Assembly: GCA_964567745.1 (NCBI GenBank)
Contig: CAZMNY010000006.1
Coordinates: 124,001-188,000, forward strand
Source of the DNA: CAZMNY01 sp964567745
GTDB lineage: Bacteria; Planctomycetota; Planctomycetia; Pirellulales; Pirellulaceae
Length of the DNA: 64,000 nucleotides
Direction of reading: 5' to 3'
The notes beneath the pieces were generated by a model. The model did no database searches and was not told the origin of the DNA. It saw only the letters and a list, made by a program, of their open reading frames with translations. This document shows positions 1 to 9,458 of this stretch, one piece after another. The translations under genes were made by a program, and so were the position numbers. How positions within the stretch are numbered: position 1 is the stretch's first letter; each line of letters opens with the position of its first letter.

Positions 1-2211
1 GCCGCCAATCATGATTATTGGAATCGCCGCAGATCCACGGCGACTGCATGGCTGGCCCAAGTCGAACCGGTCAGCGTACCGGTACTGGCGGACGAATTCC
101 CAGCCAACAATGCGATCGATCATTTTCTCGCGGCGCGGATCGCCTCCGTCGCCGAACAATCAAAGCAAAACGCGAAAGGCGGCGTCGACTATTTCAAAGA
201 GATTCGACCTCTTCTGGAAAGCCGCTGTTACGACTGCCACCAAGGCGGCAAGGCGCAAGGCGGTCTAAGAATAGACGATCGCCATTCGATGCTGAGCGGA
301 GGTGAGAGTGAAGAGCCGGCCATCGTTCCGGGCAAGATCGAGGCGAGTTCGCTCATCGATCGTGTCAGCTCGATGGACGACAATGACGTCATGCCGCCGA
401 AGGGCGATCCGTTGTCTGACGCTGAGGTATCGCTGCTCAAACGTTGGATCAAAAGCGGCGCCGCGTGGCCTCAATTCGACGTCTCCAATTTCACGCCGAC
501 ATCGCTTGCTGACGATTTGAGCTTTCTGCGCCGAGTGACGCTCGACACCGTTGGCGTCACGCCGACTGAAGCGGAGATTGAAGCTTTCCGCAACGACAGT
601 CCTGAAACGCGCCGAGCGAAAGTCATTGACCGACTCTTGAACGATCCGCGGTGGGCCGATCATTGGATGGGTTATTGGCTCGACGTGCTCGCCGAAAACC
701 CTAACATGATTAATCCGACGCTGAACAACACCGGACCGTTTCGCTGGTGGCTGTACGAGTCGTTGCTGGACAACAAGCCCGCCGATTTGTTCGTGACCGA
801 GTTGATTCGGATGGAGGGCAGCGAGCGTTTCGGCGGACCGGCCGGCTTCGGCACAGCAACTCAAAACGACCTGCCGATGGCGGCCAAGGGCATTATTGTC
901 AGTTCCGCATTTCTCGGCGTGGAAATGAAATGCGCCCGCTGCCACGACGCGCCGTCCCACGTCTCAGTTCAACAGGACTTGCTGCAGCTCGCCGCATTGC
1001 TAAAGCAAGAACAAATCAAGCTGCCAAAATCAAGCAGTGTTCCTCCGGGCCGCCTGCACCAAACGGGCCGCAAGCCGCTGATCGAAGTCACGCTTAAGCC
1101 CGGCACCGAAGTACAACCCGCCTGGCCGTTCAGTCGGTTTTGTGATGAGTCGATTGCCGACACGCTGGCCGAACACCCCGAGAATTCTCGCGACCGATTG
1201 GCAGCGCTTATCACAGCGCCGCAAAACGAACGCTTCGCCCAAGTGATGGTGAATCGCGGCTGGCAGCGTCTGATGGGCCGAGGCCTGGTCGCCAATGTTT
1301 CCGACTGGGAGAAAGGCGGCGCGTCGCATCCTGAGTTACTCCGTTGGCTCGGCCATCGATTCGTCGAGTCTGGATACGACGTTAAGGCCGTTAGCAAGCT
1401 CATCCTGAATTCACACGCGTATCAGCGCGACACCGACACGTCGCTTGCCGAGACCAGTCCGCTCTATGTGTCGCCCGCGCCGCGCCGACTTGCGGCCGAG
1501 CAAATCGTGGATTCGGTGTTCCATGCCACGGGCACGCCTTTCGATCTGGAAGAAGTCAGTTTGGACATCGATAGCGTTCGCGCAATCCGAAACTCGCTCG
1601 CGCTCGGTCGAGCTCGACGCTCGTGGATGCTCGCTTCAACGTCGAACGAACGAGACCGACCAAGCCTCTCACTACCGCGAATCACCGCCGTCACGAGCGT
1701 GTTGAAAACGTTTGGCTGGCGCGGTGCCCGGCAAGATCCGCGCAGCCTGCGCGACGCCGAACCGAATATCCTTCAACCAGCCATCTACGCCAATGGAGTC
1801 ATGAGCGTCTGGCTGACGCGGCTCAGCGATCGCCACCCGCTGACTCTACTCGCACTCCAGGATCAGTCGGTCGAACAACTTGTCGATCGCCTGTTCCTTC
1901 GTCTGCTTACTCGTGAGCCATCAGAGGAAGAGCGAGAGCGATTCGTCCTTGTTCTGTCCGAGGGCTACGAAGACCGCGTCATTCCAGAATCGAAACGCGT
2001 CAAGCCGGCGCCGGTCAAACGTGAGCCGGTTCGGTATGTGAGTTGGTCGAATCATGTCGACGGCCCCGCGAACTCGCTCGCTCTTGAAAAGGAAATTGCC
2101 GCGCGGCGAGGCGACCCACCGACCAAGGCGCTGAACAACGACTGGCGTCTCCGCATGGAAGACGCCGTTTGGGCCGTGCTCAACGCGCCCGAATGGGTTT
2201 ACACACCGTGA
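1..2211 (+). CDS. PSD1-type cytochrome protein (DUF1549/DUF1553), 5' end outside window
   Basis: The reading frame is open from base 1, so the N-terminus lies upstream. A heme-type motif CYDCH sits at 226-240 inside a PSCyt1-like domain that ends in MPPKGDPLSDAEV. DUF1549 follows (LRRVTLDTVGVTPTEAEIE, then DHWMGYWLDVL), with a second CARCH motif near base 930. DUF1553 fills the C-terminal half (RLMGRGLVANVSDWEKGGASHPELL). The phrase resembling the usual DUF1549 lead-in (FPANNAIDHFLAARI) comes before the cytochrome domain rather than after it, so the heme domain appears inserted. The family is typical of planctomycetes, exported, and of unproven function, probably electron transfer in polymer or glycan breakdown. 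DUF1501 follows 48 bp downstream, the usual partner. I am confident in the family and not in a role. Confidence 0.9.
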   Translation, partial: AANHDYWNRRRSTATAWLAQVEPVSVPVLADEFPANNAIDHFLAARIASVAEQSKQNAKGGVDYFKEIRPLLESRCYDCHQGGKAQGGLRIDDRHSMLSGGESEEPAIVPGKIEASSLIDRVSSMDDNDVMPPKGDPLSDAEVSLLKRWIKSGAAWPQFDVSNFTPTSLADDLSFLRRVTLDTVGVTPTEAEIEAFRNDSPETRRAKVIDRLLNDPRWADHWMGYWLDVLAENPNMINPTLNNTGPFRWWLYESLLDNKPADLFVTELIRMEGSERFGGPAGFGTATQNDLPMAAKGIIVSSAFLGVEMKCARCHDAPSHVSVQQDLLQLAALLKQEQIKLPKSSSVPPGRLHQTGRKPLIEVTLKPGTEVQPAWPFSRFCDESIADTLAEHPENSRDRLAALITAPQNERFAQVMVNRGWQRLMGRGLVANVSDWEKGGASHPELLRWLGHRFVESGYDVKAVSKLILNSHAYQRDTDTSLAETSPLYVSPAPRRLAAEQIVDSVFHATGTPFDLEEVSLDIDSVRAIRNSLALGRARRSWMLASTSNERDRPSLSLPRITAVTSVLKTFGWRGARQDPRSLRDAEPNILQPAIYANGVMSVWLTRLSDRHPLTLLALQDQSVEQLVDRLFLRLLTREPSEEERERFVLVLSEGYEDRVIPESKRVKPAPVKREPVRYVSWSNHVDGPANSLALEKEIAARRGDPPTKALNNDWRLRMEDAVWAVLNAPEWVYTP

Positions 2212-2259
2212 ACATGTGCCAGACACCGAAAGCCACCCCACGAGACTGAAGGACCATTC

Positions 2260-3555
2260 ATGGACCGGCGAAACTTTCTTAAACATTCGAGCATGCTGAC
2301 GGGAGCTGCACTCGCTAGCGGCTCGGGACTCGCTGCAAGCGCACTCGCTGCGCCTGCCACAGCCAACTTGCCCAAAGGAAAAGCCGAGCATGTGATTTTC
2401 ATTTGGTTGGGCGGAGGCATGGCGCAGATCGACACGTTCGATCCCAAGAAGCGAGGCAACTCGAAGGCTTCGCCCAAGATCGCAGGTTCCGAATACGACA
2501 CGGTCGAGACCGCCGTGCCCGGCGTGAAGTTCTGCGAACACTTGCATCGGACCGCGAAGCTGGCCGACCGGCTGACGGCCATGCGGACGATCAATCACCA
2601 TCTGATTGACGAACATGCGTTCGGGACAAACTTCGTCCACACCGGCAGACTGACCAGCGGCAGTATTACGTACCCGTCTCTCGGTTCCATCGTTGGCCAT
2701 GTGCGAGGCGCGGCGAGTCCTGACGTGCCGGCCTATATGTTGATCGGTTATCCGAGCGTTAGCCGCGGCCCCGGATTCCTCGGCGCCAAAGCAACTTATG
2801 TTTACCTCGTCGATACCGAGAGCGGACCGTCTGGTTTTTCGCGTCCGGAAGATGTGACGCCGGCTCGTGTCGAGCGGCGGCGGCAATTGCTCGAGCCGCT
2901 CACCGATCGCGTGCCCCACGACTCAGTCATCGCCCAATACCGGGCGGCCCAAACCGATGCGCTGCGTCTGGCCGGACCCGATTTCATGCGCCACTTCCGG
3001 TTGAAGGACGAGACAAATGATTTGCGCAGCAGCTACGGTGGCGAATTCGGTCAGCGTTGCTTGCTCGCTCGTCGTCTCGTGCAAGCTGGAGTCCGTTTTA
3101 TTGAAGTTTCTCACAACCTGAACTTCATCAACGGCACCGGCTGGGATACGCACAACGAAGGTCAACAGAACCAGCACTTGCTCATCAAGGAACTCGATAT
3201 CGCGTTGTTCGCCTTGATTACCGATCTCGAACAACAGAGCATTCTCGACAAAACGCTCATCGTCATCGGCACTGAATTTGGTCGGCCCGCCGCCTACGAT
3301 GGTCGGGGAGGCCGAGGCCATCAGGGTACTTGTTTTAGCCTGCTGCTTGCTGGCGGAGGACTAAACCATCAGGGTGCCTATGGGGTCACCGACGAGTTGA
3401 GCAAGACGATTGTCGAGAATCCCGTTTCCGTTCCCGATTTTCACGCCACCATCCATGCGGCCCTTGGCGTCGATCCAACGCTCGAGCTCTTCGACGGTTC
3501 GCGACCTGTTCCAATCACGGATCAAGGCAAACCGGTCACGGCCTTGTTTGGTTGA
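2260..3555 (+). CDS. DUF1501 protein with Tat signal
   Basis: The 431-residue protein begins MDRRNFLKHSS, a twin-arginine (RRNFLK) export signal followed by an Ala/Gly-rich segment. The mature part shows DUF1501 hallmarks: VIFIWLGGGMAQIDTFDPK near the start, a GWDTHNEGQ block in the middle and VIGTEFGRPAAYDGRGGRGHQG towards the end. The fold belongs to the alkaline-phosphatase/sulfatase superfamily. A good AAGGA ribosome site lies upstream of the ATG. It follows the DUF1549/1553 gene at 48 bp, so the two are probably co-transcribed. DUF1501 proteins almost always accompany such cytochromes in planctomycetes; the substrate is unknown. Confidence 0.92.
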   Translation: MDRRNFLKHSSMLTGAALASGSGLAASALAAPATANLPKGKAEHVIFIWLGGGMAQIDTFDPKKRGNSKASPKIAGSEYDTVETAVPGVKFCEHLHRTAKLADRLTAMRTINHHLIDEHAFGTNFVHTGRLTSGSITYPSLGSIVGHVRGAASPDVPAYMLIGYPSVSRGPGFLGAKATYVYLVDTESGPSGFSRPEDVTPARVERRRQLLEPLTDRVPHDSVIAQYRAAQTDALRLAGPDFMRHFRLKDETNDLRSSYGGEFGQRCLLARRLVQAGVRFIEVSHNLNFINGTGWDTHNEGQQNQHLLIKELDIALFALITDLEQQSILDKTLIVIGTEFGRPAAYDGRGGRGHQGTCFSLLLAGGGLNHQGAYGVTDELSKTIVENPVSVPDFHATIHAALGVDPTLELFDGSRPVPITDQGKPVTALFG

Positions 3556-3751
3556 GCATCGACGGTCAAATCAAGACGAACAACGCGGTGAGACATGACC
3601 GCGAAATGATCTGCTCAACCGTACCGCGCATCGACCGCTTCCGACTCGTAATCGCAATCGCGATGGGCCACAATATCGAGACGTTCGCCGAAACTCTCTG
3701 CGGCTAAATTATCGCCCTCCGCCACGTTGCGGCCCCTAGATCGAGAACGCC

Positions 3752-5788
3752 ATGTTAAACCGTGCTCTGCTCTGCGCGACCGCCATTTTACTCTGCCTCT
3801 CATCCGCGCATGCTGCGGCGGAAGTCACGCGATTCGAGATCAAGACTCGCGAACCCTTCGCCGGCGGCAAGGTCTTCGGAACAGTTGGCGAGTACGAACG
3901 AATCGTTGGGCGAGTCCACTTTGAACTCGGTCCCGACTTGCCGCAGAATCGCAATGTCGCTGACCTGGATTTGGCGCCTCGCAATGAACGCGGGCGAGTT
4001 GAGCTCTCCGCCGACTTGCTCATCTTGACGCCCAAGGACCGAAGCAAAGGGAACGGCGCTCTGCTCTACGGAGTCAACAATCGTGGCAACATCAATACGC
4101 TGCGATTCTTCAACTTCGCTTCAGGCAGCAACGATCCAAAGGACGAGAAACATGCGGGCGATGGCTTCCTGATGCGACACGGCTTTACTGTCGTCTGGAG
4201 CGGTTGGGACGGCGAGCTGCTGCCGGGCAATCAACGGCTGCGACTGTCTCCGCCACGCGTTGCGAAGAAAATCACGGAGCGAGTGCGTTGTGAAATCGTG
4301 CCCGGCTCCGACACCAAGCGAATGGTCGTGAATTGGGCCAACCATGGCGCCTATCGTCCAACAGCCGACGGTCTCAAGTCGGCGACGCTGACCCACCGCC
4401 TACTGGCCGGGCACCCTCGCGTCCTCATCCCGCGCGATGACTGGAAACTGCATGTCACCGACGTCAAAAGCGATTCGCCCAATCAATTGCCAAAGATTGA
4501 ACTCGAGTACCCGCGGGGGCTGAAGAAGCTGCACATTTATGAACTGATCTACGAGGCCCAGGATCCGGTCGTTATGGGGACCGCATTCACGTCGGTCCGT
4601 GATCTCGTCTCAGCTCTGAAGCATGGTACTGGCCAAGGTAATCCGATTCTTGAGCAGGGAAAATCGCCAATCGCGCGAGCTCATGCGTTTGGGGTGTCGC
4701 AGAGCGGACGGTTCCTTCGCGAGATGACGTATTGGGATTTCAACGCGGATGAAAGAGGTCGGAAAGTTTTCGATGGAATCATTCCTCACGTCTCCGGTTC
4801 CGGCTTGGGATCATTCAATCATCGCTTCGCGCAGCCGACCAGGCATGCCGCCCAACACGATCATCACGACTACCCGCCGGATCGTTTTCCCTTCTCGTAC
4901 AGCGTGCAGACCGATCCCTTGTCGGGCTTGACCGAGGGGATTCTCGCTCGATCCGAAAAGAGCAAGACAGCGCCGCTTGTGATGCACACTCAGTCTTCCT
5001 CGGAGTACTGGAATCGCAGCGGCTCACTCACCCATACGGATCCGCTCGGCACGAGCGATGTCGAGATTCCCAAGAATGTCCGGCTGTACATTTTTGGCGG
5101 AACCCAACACGGGCCTGCCGGCTTCACCTCGAATACCGGTGACGGTCAAACGGCGCCCAATCCGGCGGACTACAAGCCATTCCTGCGAGCGTTGTTGCTT
5201 TGGCTCGACCGCTGGGCGAAGGATGGAAGCGAGCCGCCGCCGAGCGTCTATCCTAAGATTGATGACGGCACTCTCGTCAGCTGGACTCAAAACGCAACGC
5301 GATTCCCGAACATTCCCGGCATCCGTTATCCGGGCGTCATCCAGCAACCATCCTTCCTCGACTTCGGACCTCGTTGGCAAACTCAGCGAATCGTCGATCA
5401 TCAACCGCCGATCGTCCGAGGGAATTACCGCGTGCTTGTCCCTCGTTCCGGCCCGGACGGAAACGAACTCGGCTGCCTCTCTCCGCCCGAAGTTCTTGTG
5501 CCCGTCGCCACCTACACCAGCTGGCGTTTGCGTGCAGGTCCGGCCGCCAACCAACTCGTCAGCCTGTCGGGATCGTACATCCCCTTTCCAACGACGAAGT
5601 CGGACCGCGAAAAGACCGACGATCCAAGGAAGTCGGTCGAAGAGCGTTACAAATCACTGGATGCGTATCTTAAGCAGCTCGAGTCGCAGTGCCGTGATTA
5701 CGAAGAGCGAGGATACTTCCTCAAAGAAGACACGCCGCGCACAATGGCAGTACAGCGCAAACGAGTCGCACCGCTGTTTGCCCGTTAA
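3752..5788 (+). CDS. secreted alpha/beta hydrolase (Abhydrolase_10-like)
   Basis: The 678-residue protein opens with a Sec signal peptide (MLNRALLCATAILLCLSSAHA). The N-terminal domain (EVTRFEIKTREPFAGG, FGTVGEYERIVGRVHFELGP) and the nucleophile elbow GVSQSGRFLRE, with the serine at about residue 316, fit the large alpha/beta hydrolase domain family PF20091. The stretch IFGGTQHGPAGF may hold the catalytic His. It is likely an exported esterase acting on a carboxylic ester, but the substrate cannot be read from the sequence. It stands alone, about 200 bp after DUF1501, and is followed by a decayed sulfatase. Confidence 0.85.
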   Translation: MLNRALLCATAILLCLSSAHAAAEVTRFEIKTREPFAGGKVFGTVGEYERIVGRVHFELGPDLPQNRNVADLDLAPRNERGRVELSADLLILTPKDRSKGNGALLYGVNNRGNINTLRFFNFASGSNDPKDEKHAGDGFLMRHGFTVVWSGWDGELLPGNQRLRLSPPRVAKKITERVRCEIVPGSDTKRMVVNWANHGAYRPTADGLKSATLTHRLLAGHPRVLIPRDDWKLHVTDVKSDSPNQLPKIELEYPRGLKKLHIYELIYEAQDPVVMGTAFTSVRDLVSALKHGTGQGNPILEQGKSPIARAHAFGVSQSGRFLREMTYWDFNADERGRKVFDGIIPHVSGSGLGSFNHRFAQPTRHAAQHDHHDYPPDRFPFSYSVQTDPLSGLTEGILARSEKSKTAPLVMHTQSSSEYWNRSGSLTHTDPLGTSDVEIPKNVRLYIFGGTQHGPAGFTSNTGDGQTAPNPADYKPFLRALLLWLDRWAKDGSEPPPSVYPKIDDGTLVSWTQNATRFPNIPGIRYPGVIQQPSFLDFGPRWQTQRIVDHQPPIVRGNYRVLVPRSGPDGNELGCLSPPEVLVPVATYTSWRLRAGPAANQLVSLSGSYIPFPTTKSDREKTDDPRKSVEERYKSLDAYLKQLESQCRDYEERGYFLKEDTPRTMAVQRKRVAPLFAR

Positions 5789-5946
5789 GCGTCACGCAGA
5801 TGCGGTTGACTCTATTTGACGCGGTTACTTGGGCGGGTGCGAACTACCGCCGCTCAGAGAATACAGCGGACTTTCAACGACGACGGCCGTCTGGTCAGTG
5901 AAATACGAACAACAGTCAACACTCATCCTCAACGTCTATAAAGCCG

Positions 5947-6507
5947 GGACCAAAGAACGAAACGTTCTACTTTCCAGACGGCGAGCAATTGACCTGGCCG
6001 GAACTCGCCGACTCAAATCCGAACGATCGCGCGGAGATACTCAAACGACTGGAGATTCTACGTCAGTACGCGCCCGGCGATGACGACCGCAACGGCAGCA
6101 TCCTCGGCGGCGTGAATCCTCAATCGGGAGACCGCACTCGCGATGGCAGCTTCACTCGCGCTCTGTTGGATCACTTTTCCCATGAGGGCGAGGAATACTC
6201 GGACATGCTTGGCCGAAAACAAAGCGGACCGAACAACGACAAGCCGCTGTTCGCCTACGTTGGTTTTGAATTCCCGCACACCCCGGTGCTGCCGCCAGCC
6301 AAGTTCCGCGAGAAGTTTCAGAAGCTGAAATACCAGATCCCGACCTTCACCGAGAAAGAACTGGCCGCGTTTCCGCCGCAACTCCTGAGGCTTTACAACA
6401 ACTCGCAGAGCGATCATTTCACCGACGTCGAAAAACAGCAGATGATTGCGGACGACTACGCGTTCTGCGCCTACGACGATTCGTTAGTCGGTCGGGCTGT
6501 CGATGAC
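5947..6507 (+). pseudogene. sulfatase remnant, internal fragment
   Basis: In frame, the segment reads like the middle of a formylglycine sulfatase: FYFPDGEQLTWPELADSNPND, NDKPLFAYVGFEFPHTPVLPP (the conserved FPHTP block), and QQMIADDYAFCAYDDSLVGR (the helix before the metal-binding aspartate). There is no signal peptide, no CxPSR active site and no C-terminal domain. The open frame continues to 6567, but the residues after about 6501 no longer resemble a sulfatase and overlap a truncated SulP gene on the other strand. Upstream (5789-5946) no N-terminal part was found. This is a deletion remnant, not a functional gene. Confidence 0.8.
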
Positions 6508-6810
6508 GGCGATACCCAGAACCTCCAATCCGTGATTTTGCACAAGGTCAAAAATGATGACCGTTAGGCCGGCAGCCGGACCGCTCACTTGAAGCGGCGC
6601 GCCCGCAACCCACCCGACGATCAGACCGCCGACGATACCTGTGATCAGTCCTGCGGCTACTGGGACGCCGGACGCAATGGCAATGCCCATACAAAGCGGC
6701 AACGCGACAAGGAAGACCACAATGGATGCGAGGAAGTCCTGCTTCGCCGTCGCAAACAGTCCGCCGGTTACGTAGGTGTTGCCGTCCCGCGGAGTCGAAT
6801 TCTGATTCAT
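6484..6810 (-). pseudogene. SulP-family permease, truncated after about 100 residues
   Basis: The start matches the N-terminal core of a SulP anion (bicarbonate/sulfate) transporter: LFATAKQDFLASIVVFLVAL, then a glycine-rich membrane segment (VPVAAGLITGIVGGLIVGW) and QVSGPAAGLTVIIFDLVQNHG. SulP proteins are normally 500 residues or more with 10-14 membrane segments and often a STAS domain. Here resemblance stops near 6507 and a stop follows at 6484. It lies behind beta-carbonic anhydrase on the same strand, the classic SulP/carbonic anhydrase pairing, so it was once part of a bicarbonate uptake unit. The rest was lost at the junction with the sulfatase remnant. Confidence 0.85.
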
Positions 6811-6998
6811 TCTTTTATTCCGTAGCTGGCGTTTTCGATGCGATGTAGTTCGCCGACGATAAAGGAGCCCGGTTGCCTTGGGTGCCGGCCCAATTGACGC
6901 TCATGACGTTTGGCGGGACCGCTATCACGGGAATCGAAAACGCAATGTCTCAAGTCTTGGTTTGTCACGAATGGGTTAGGGGTGCGCACTGGGTCGAC

Positions 6999-7646
6999 TT
7001 AGGCGGGCGACGCCCCGTGGTTCGTACCGTCCACACGCACAAATTGCGAATCTTGCGGGGTGTATCCGAACACTTCACCGGTTTCGAACTTGTAAACCCA
7101 GCCATGAAGATTCAAGGCTTGGCGTTCCAGGGCCGAAGCGACTGTCGGATGTGTTCGCAGATTCTCAAGTTGAACGAGAACGTTTTCCTCAACGGTCGCT
7201 GTGAGTCGAGCATCCGCGTCGGTGACACTCGAGTATTTTTCCTCGATGATGCGGTGTGTCGATTCTGCGTGACGCAGCCATGACCGAACGGCTGGCAGGG
7301 TCTCAAGACTTTGCGGATTAAGCAGTCCTCCCATCGCTCCACAACGCGAATGGCCGCAGATCACGATGTCGCTTACCCCTAAGACACTCACAGCGTATTC
7401 AATCGTCGCCGCTTCGCCGCCGTCATTCACGGCACCGTACGGCGGGACAATGTTGCCGGCGTTTCGCACGACGAAAAGCTCGCCCGGTTCCGTTTGCGTG
7501 AGCAGATTCGGAACGATGCGTGAATCTGAGCAAGTAATGAACAGAGCCAGCGGCTGCTGCCCGCCTGCCAAGCCTTCGAACAGCCCTTGCTTCGCTCCAA
7601 AGACTTCGTTTTGGAAACGGTGGATGCCAGAGACTAGCTTTTGCAT
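6999..7646 (-). CDS. beta-carbonic anhydrase
   Basis: It interconverts CO2 and bicarbonate with a zinc ion. The ligand signature is present: CSDSR (Cys39, with the Asp41-Arg43 dyad) and CGHSRCGA (His99, Cys102), plus RNAGNIVPPYG and EYAVSVLGVSDIVICGH. An in-frame start exists further upstream at 7691, but the ATG at 7646 has GGGGAG about nine bases ahead and gives the usual N-terminus (MQKLVSGIHRFQ), so 215 residues are preferred. There is no signal peptide, so it is cytoplasmic. It lies between a small secreted protein gene and a SulP permease that is now truncated, so its transport partner here is broken. Confidence 0.95.
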   Translation of the reverse strand: MQKLVSGIHRFQNEVFGAKQGLFEGLAGGQQPLALFITCSDSRIVPNLLTQTEPGELFVVRNAGNIVPPYGAVNDGGEAATIEYAVSVLGVSDIVICGHSRCGAMGGLLNPQSLETLPAVRSWLRHAESTHRIIEEKYSSVTDADARLTATVEENVLVQLENLRTHPTVASALERQALNLHGWVYKFETGEVFGYTPQDSQFVRVDGTNHGASPA

Positions 7647-7833
7647 ATGAAGAATCTCCCCGATAGGCCAACGTCTTGCTCGAACGGGCAAAGTCCCCGA
7701 TCAACATGAGCGGCCGAAATTTTGTGAGTCCGATAAACTGAAATGCCGCCGTCGAATCGAGTCCAGATAACTCGCGCGTACAGCGACTCAAGAATAAGCT
7801 CAAGACGCAAGGGGCCAAATAGGGGAGCGACAA

Positions 7834-8172
7834 TTAGGTTCGCATCGGCGCGAGGATGCCGTTGGACAGGCGATGGCGACTTGCCGCGAGACAAGGGACC
7901 GCGTAAAGAGCATCGCCACCAAGTCGGTCACTTGATGCAGTCCAAGGCGAATTCGGTTGTCTTCGGTCCGCTGAGAGCCGGGACGAGATCAGCTCCGATC
8001 GCGGAGCCTTCTCTTTCTCTTCTTCTTGCTCGCCAGAATTATTCGACTCGCTTACCTCGGTCGTCAGCAAAAGAGTCGCCTGCACGAACGGAAGTCCAAC
8101 ACCGTCAAATGCGACGGCCGCGAGCGCCCCGATCATGAGAAGTAAGAACGGTATTTCCTTCACTCGAAACAT
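7834..8172 (-). CDS. small exported hypothetical protein
   Basis: The chosen ATG at 8172 gives 112 residues. A hydrophobic N-terminal segment (FLLLMIGALAAVAFDGVG) suggests a signal peptide or anchor. A Glu/Lys-rich linker (EQEEEKEKA) and an Arg/Ser-rich tail ending RHRLSNGILAPMRT follow. Starting at 8256 would add residues with no signal character. I do not recognise a domain. It is the first gene of the minus-strand unit (small protein, carbonic anhydrase, SulP) and is divergent from the NhaR-like regulator, so it is the likely direct target of that regulator. Confidence 0.6.
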   Translation of the reverse strand: MFRVKEIPFLLLMIGALAAVAFDGVGLPFVQATLLLTTEVSESNNSGEQEEEKEKAPRSELISSRLSADRRQPNSPWTASSDRLGGDALYAVPCLAASRHRLSNGILAPMRT

Positions 8173-8320
8173 CGTATTCGTCCAGCTCTCCCTGTCGCGT
8201 CTTCGCAGATCTTGGCAGGCGGGCAGCCGCACGCAACACCGCGTCGTCGGCCGCAAATCAAGTCAGTTTTGCAATCGTAGTTGAATCCCCATTGTTTGAT
8301 AATGCATATTTTATGATCTT

Positions 8321-8345
8321 GATTGTTAGATAAAACCTAACTATC
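8321..8345. promoter_or_regulatory. candidate LysR-type operator between divergent genes
   Basis: The sequence has two 9-base arms, GATTGTTAG (8321-8329) and CTAACTATC (8337-8345), that are inverted repeats with one mismatch across a 7-base centre. It lies in an AT-rich stretch just before the NhaR-like start at 8355 and upstream of the divergent small-protein gene. That position and geometry fit autoregulation plus activation by a LysR-family protein. Binding is inferred. Confidence 0.5.
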
Positions 8346-8354
8346 ATTTCAGGC

Positions 8355-9260
8355 ATGGATGCGCTCAATTACCACCATTTGCATTACTTCTGGCTCGTCG
8401 CCCGCGAAGGATCGATTGCTCGAGCGGCAACGGAACTCAAGCTGTCTCGACCGACCATCAGCACCCAGCTGCGGCAACTCGAAACCTCGATGGGGCGAGC
8501 CCTTTTTGAGCGCAGCGGCAGGAGTCTCGTGCTGACTCAGTTTGGTCAAACCGTGTATCGGTACGCGGATGAGATCTTCTCGATTGGTCGCGAGCTGCGT
8601 GATGTTGTTCAAGGCGACCTTGCCGGGCGGCCTCAGCGTCTTGTCGTGGGAACGCCGGAAGTCTTGCCCAAGCTGATTACCCACCAACTCTTGAAGCCGG
8701 CTTTTGAGCTGCCTGACCCGATGCAGGTCGCCTGTCACGAGGGGACGATGAACGACCTGCTCGCGGAGCTTGCCGTACACCGGCTCGATGTCGTGCTCTC
8801 CGACACCCCGCTTGGCTCGACAACGCACGTGCGAGGCTACAATCACTTGCTCGGCGAATGCGGAGTCTCGTTTTTCGCGAGCTCGGATAAAGCTCCCAAA
8901 TACCGTCGCCGCTTCCCCAAGTCGCTCAACGGCGCGGCGGTTCTTGTTCCAATGAGCACGACGTCCTTGCGGCGAGAACTGGATCGCTGGTTCGACACGG
9001 AAGACATCCACCCACGGCTCGTCGGCGAGTTCGATGATTCGGCCCTGATGAAAGTCTTTGGCCAGGATGGTTTCGGCATTTTCCCGGCGCCGAGCGCCAT
9101 CGAAAAGGATGTGTGCGACCAATACAACGTTCGCGTGGTCGGGCGAGTGGAAGTCATTCGCGAACGGTATTACGCCATCTCGGTCAGCCGCAAACTGAAG
9201 CACCCGGCCGTCGTGGCCATCTGCGAAGCGGCCCGCGAAGAACTGTTTGAATCGGCTTAG
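8355..9260 (+). CDS. nhaR: NhaR-like LysR-family transcriptional regulator
   Basis: The 301-residue protein has the LysR winged helix-turn-helix at about residues 6-62 (REGSIARAATELKLSRPTISTQLRQLETSMGRALFERSGRSL) and a periplasmic-binding-like effector domain after about residue 90. The opening NYHHLHYFWLVAREGSIARA is characteristic of the NhaR subgroup, which responds to sodium or alkaline stress in other bacteria. It diverges from the small-protein/carbonic-anhydrase/SulP unit, so it probably controls ion or bicarbonate handling there. The subgroup is fairly sure; the inducer is not known. Confidence 0.85.
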   Translation: MDALNYHHLHYFWLVAREGSIARAATELKLSRPTISTQLRQLETSMGRALFERSGRSLVLTQFGQTVYRYADEIFSIGRELRDVVQGDLAGRPQRLVVGTPEVLPKLITHQLLKPAFELPDPMQVACHEGTMNDLLAELAVHRLDVVLSDTPLGSTTHVRGYNHLLGECGVSFFASSDKAPKYRRRFPKSLNGAAVLVPMSTTSLRRELDRWFDTEDIHPRLVGEFDDSALMKVFGQDGFGIFPAPSAIEKDVCDQYNVRVVGRVEVIRERYYAISVSRKLKHPAVVAICEAAREELFESA

Positions 9261-9368
9261 TCGAATCCACCCAGTCCGTGTTTCCGCCCCTATTTGCGTC
9301 GATTCTGGGGCCAATCGCTCCAACGAGCTCAAACCGCCCAGCTTGACACCGCGACGGGCGGTCGGTAG

Positions 9369-9380
9369 ATTGTTAACAAT
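9369..9380. promoter_or_regulatory. 12-bp palindrome upstream of GntR gene
   Basis: ATTGTTAACAAT is a perfect palindrome inside an AT-rich patch, 79 bp before the GntR start. FCD-type GntR proteins bind short palindromes with a GT...AC core, so this is a plausible autoregulatory operator that could also control the downstream sulfatase operon. No second copy was seen nearby. Confidence 0.45.
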
Positions 9381-9458
9381 TAATAATCAAGCGGTCACGC
9401 GGGCCGCGGTGCATTCTTACAGGCCGTTCTTTCCGGCCGCTCCCATAGGGTCTTCAAT

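Noticed and set aside
1921..2919. 332-residue antisense frame across PSD1 and DUF1501
   Set aside because: Covers two well-supported genes on the other strand and has no domain.
8349..9332. 327-residue frame opposite the NhaR-like gene
   Set aside because: The opposite frame has clear LysR features; this one has biased composition and no domain, a shadow of high-GC coding.
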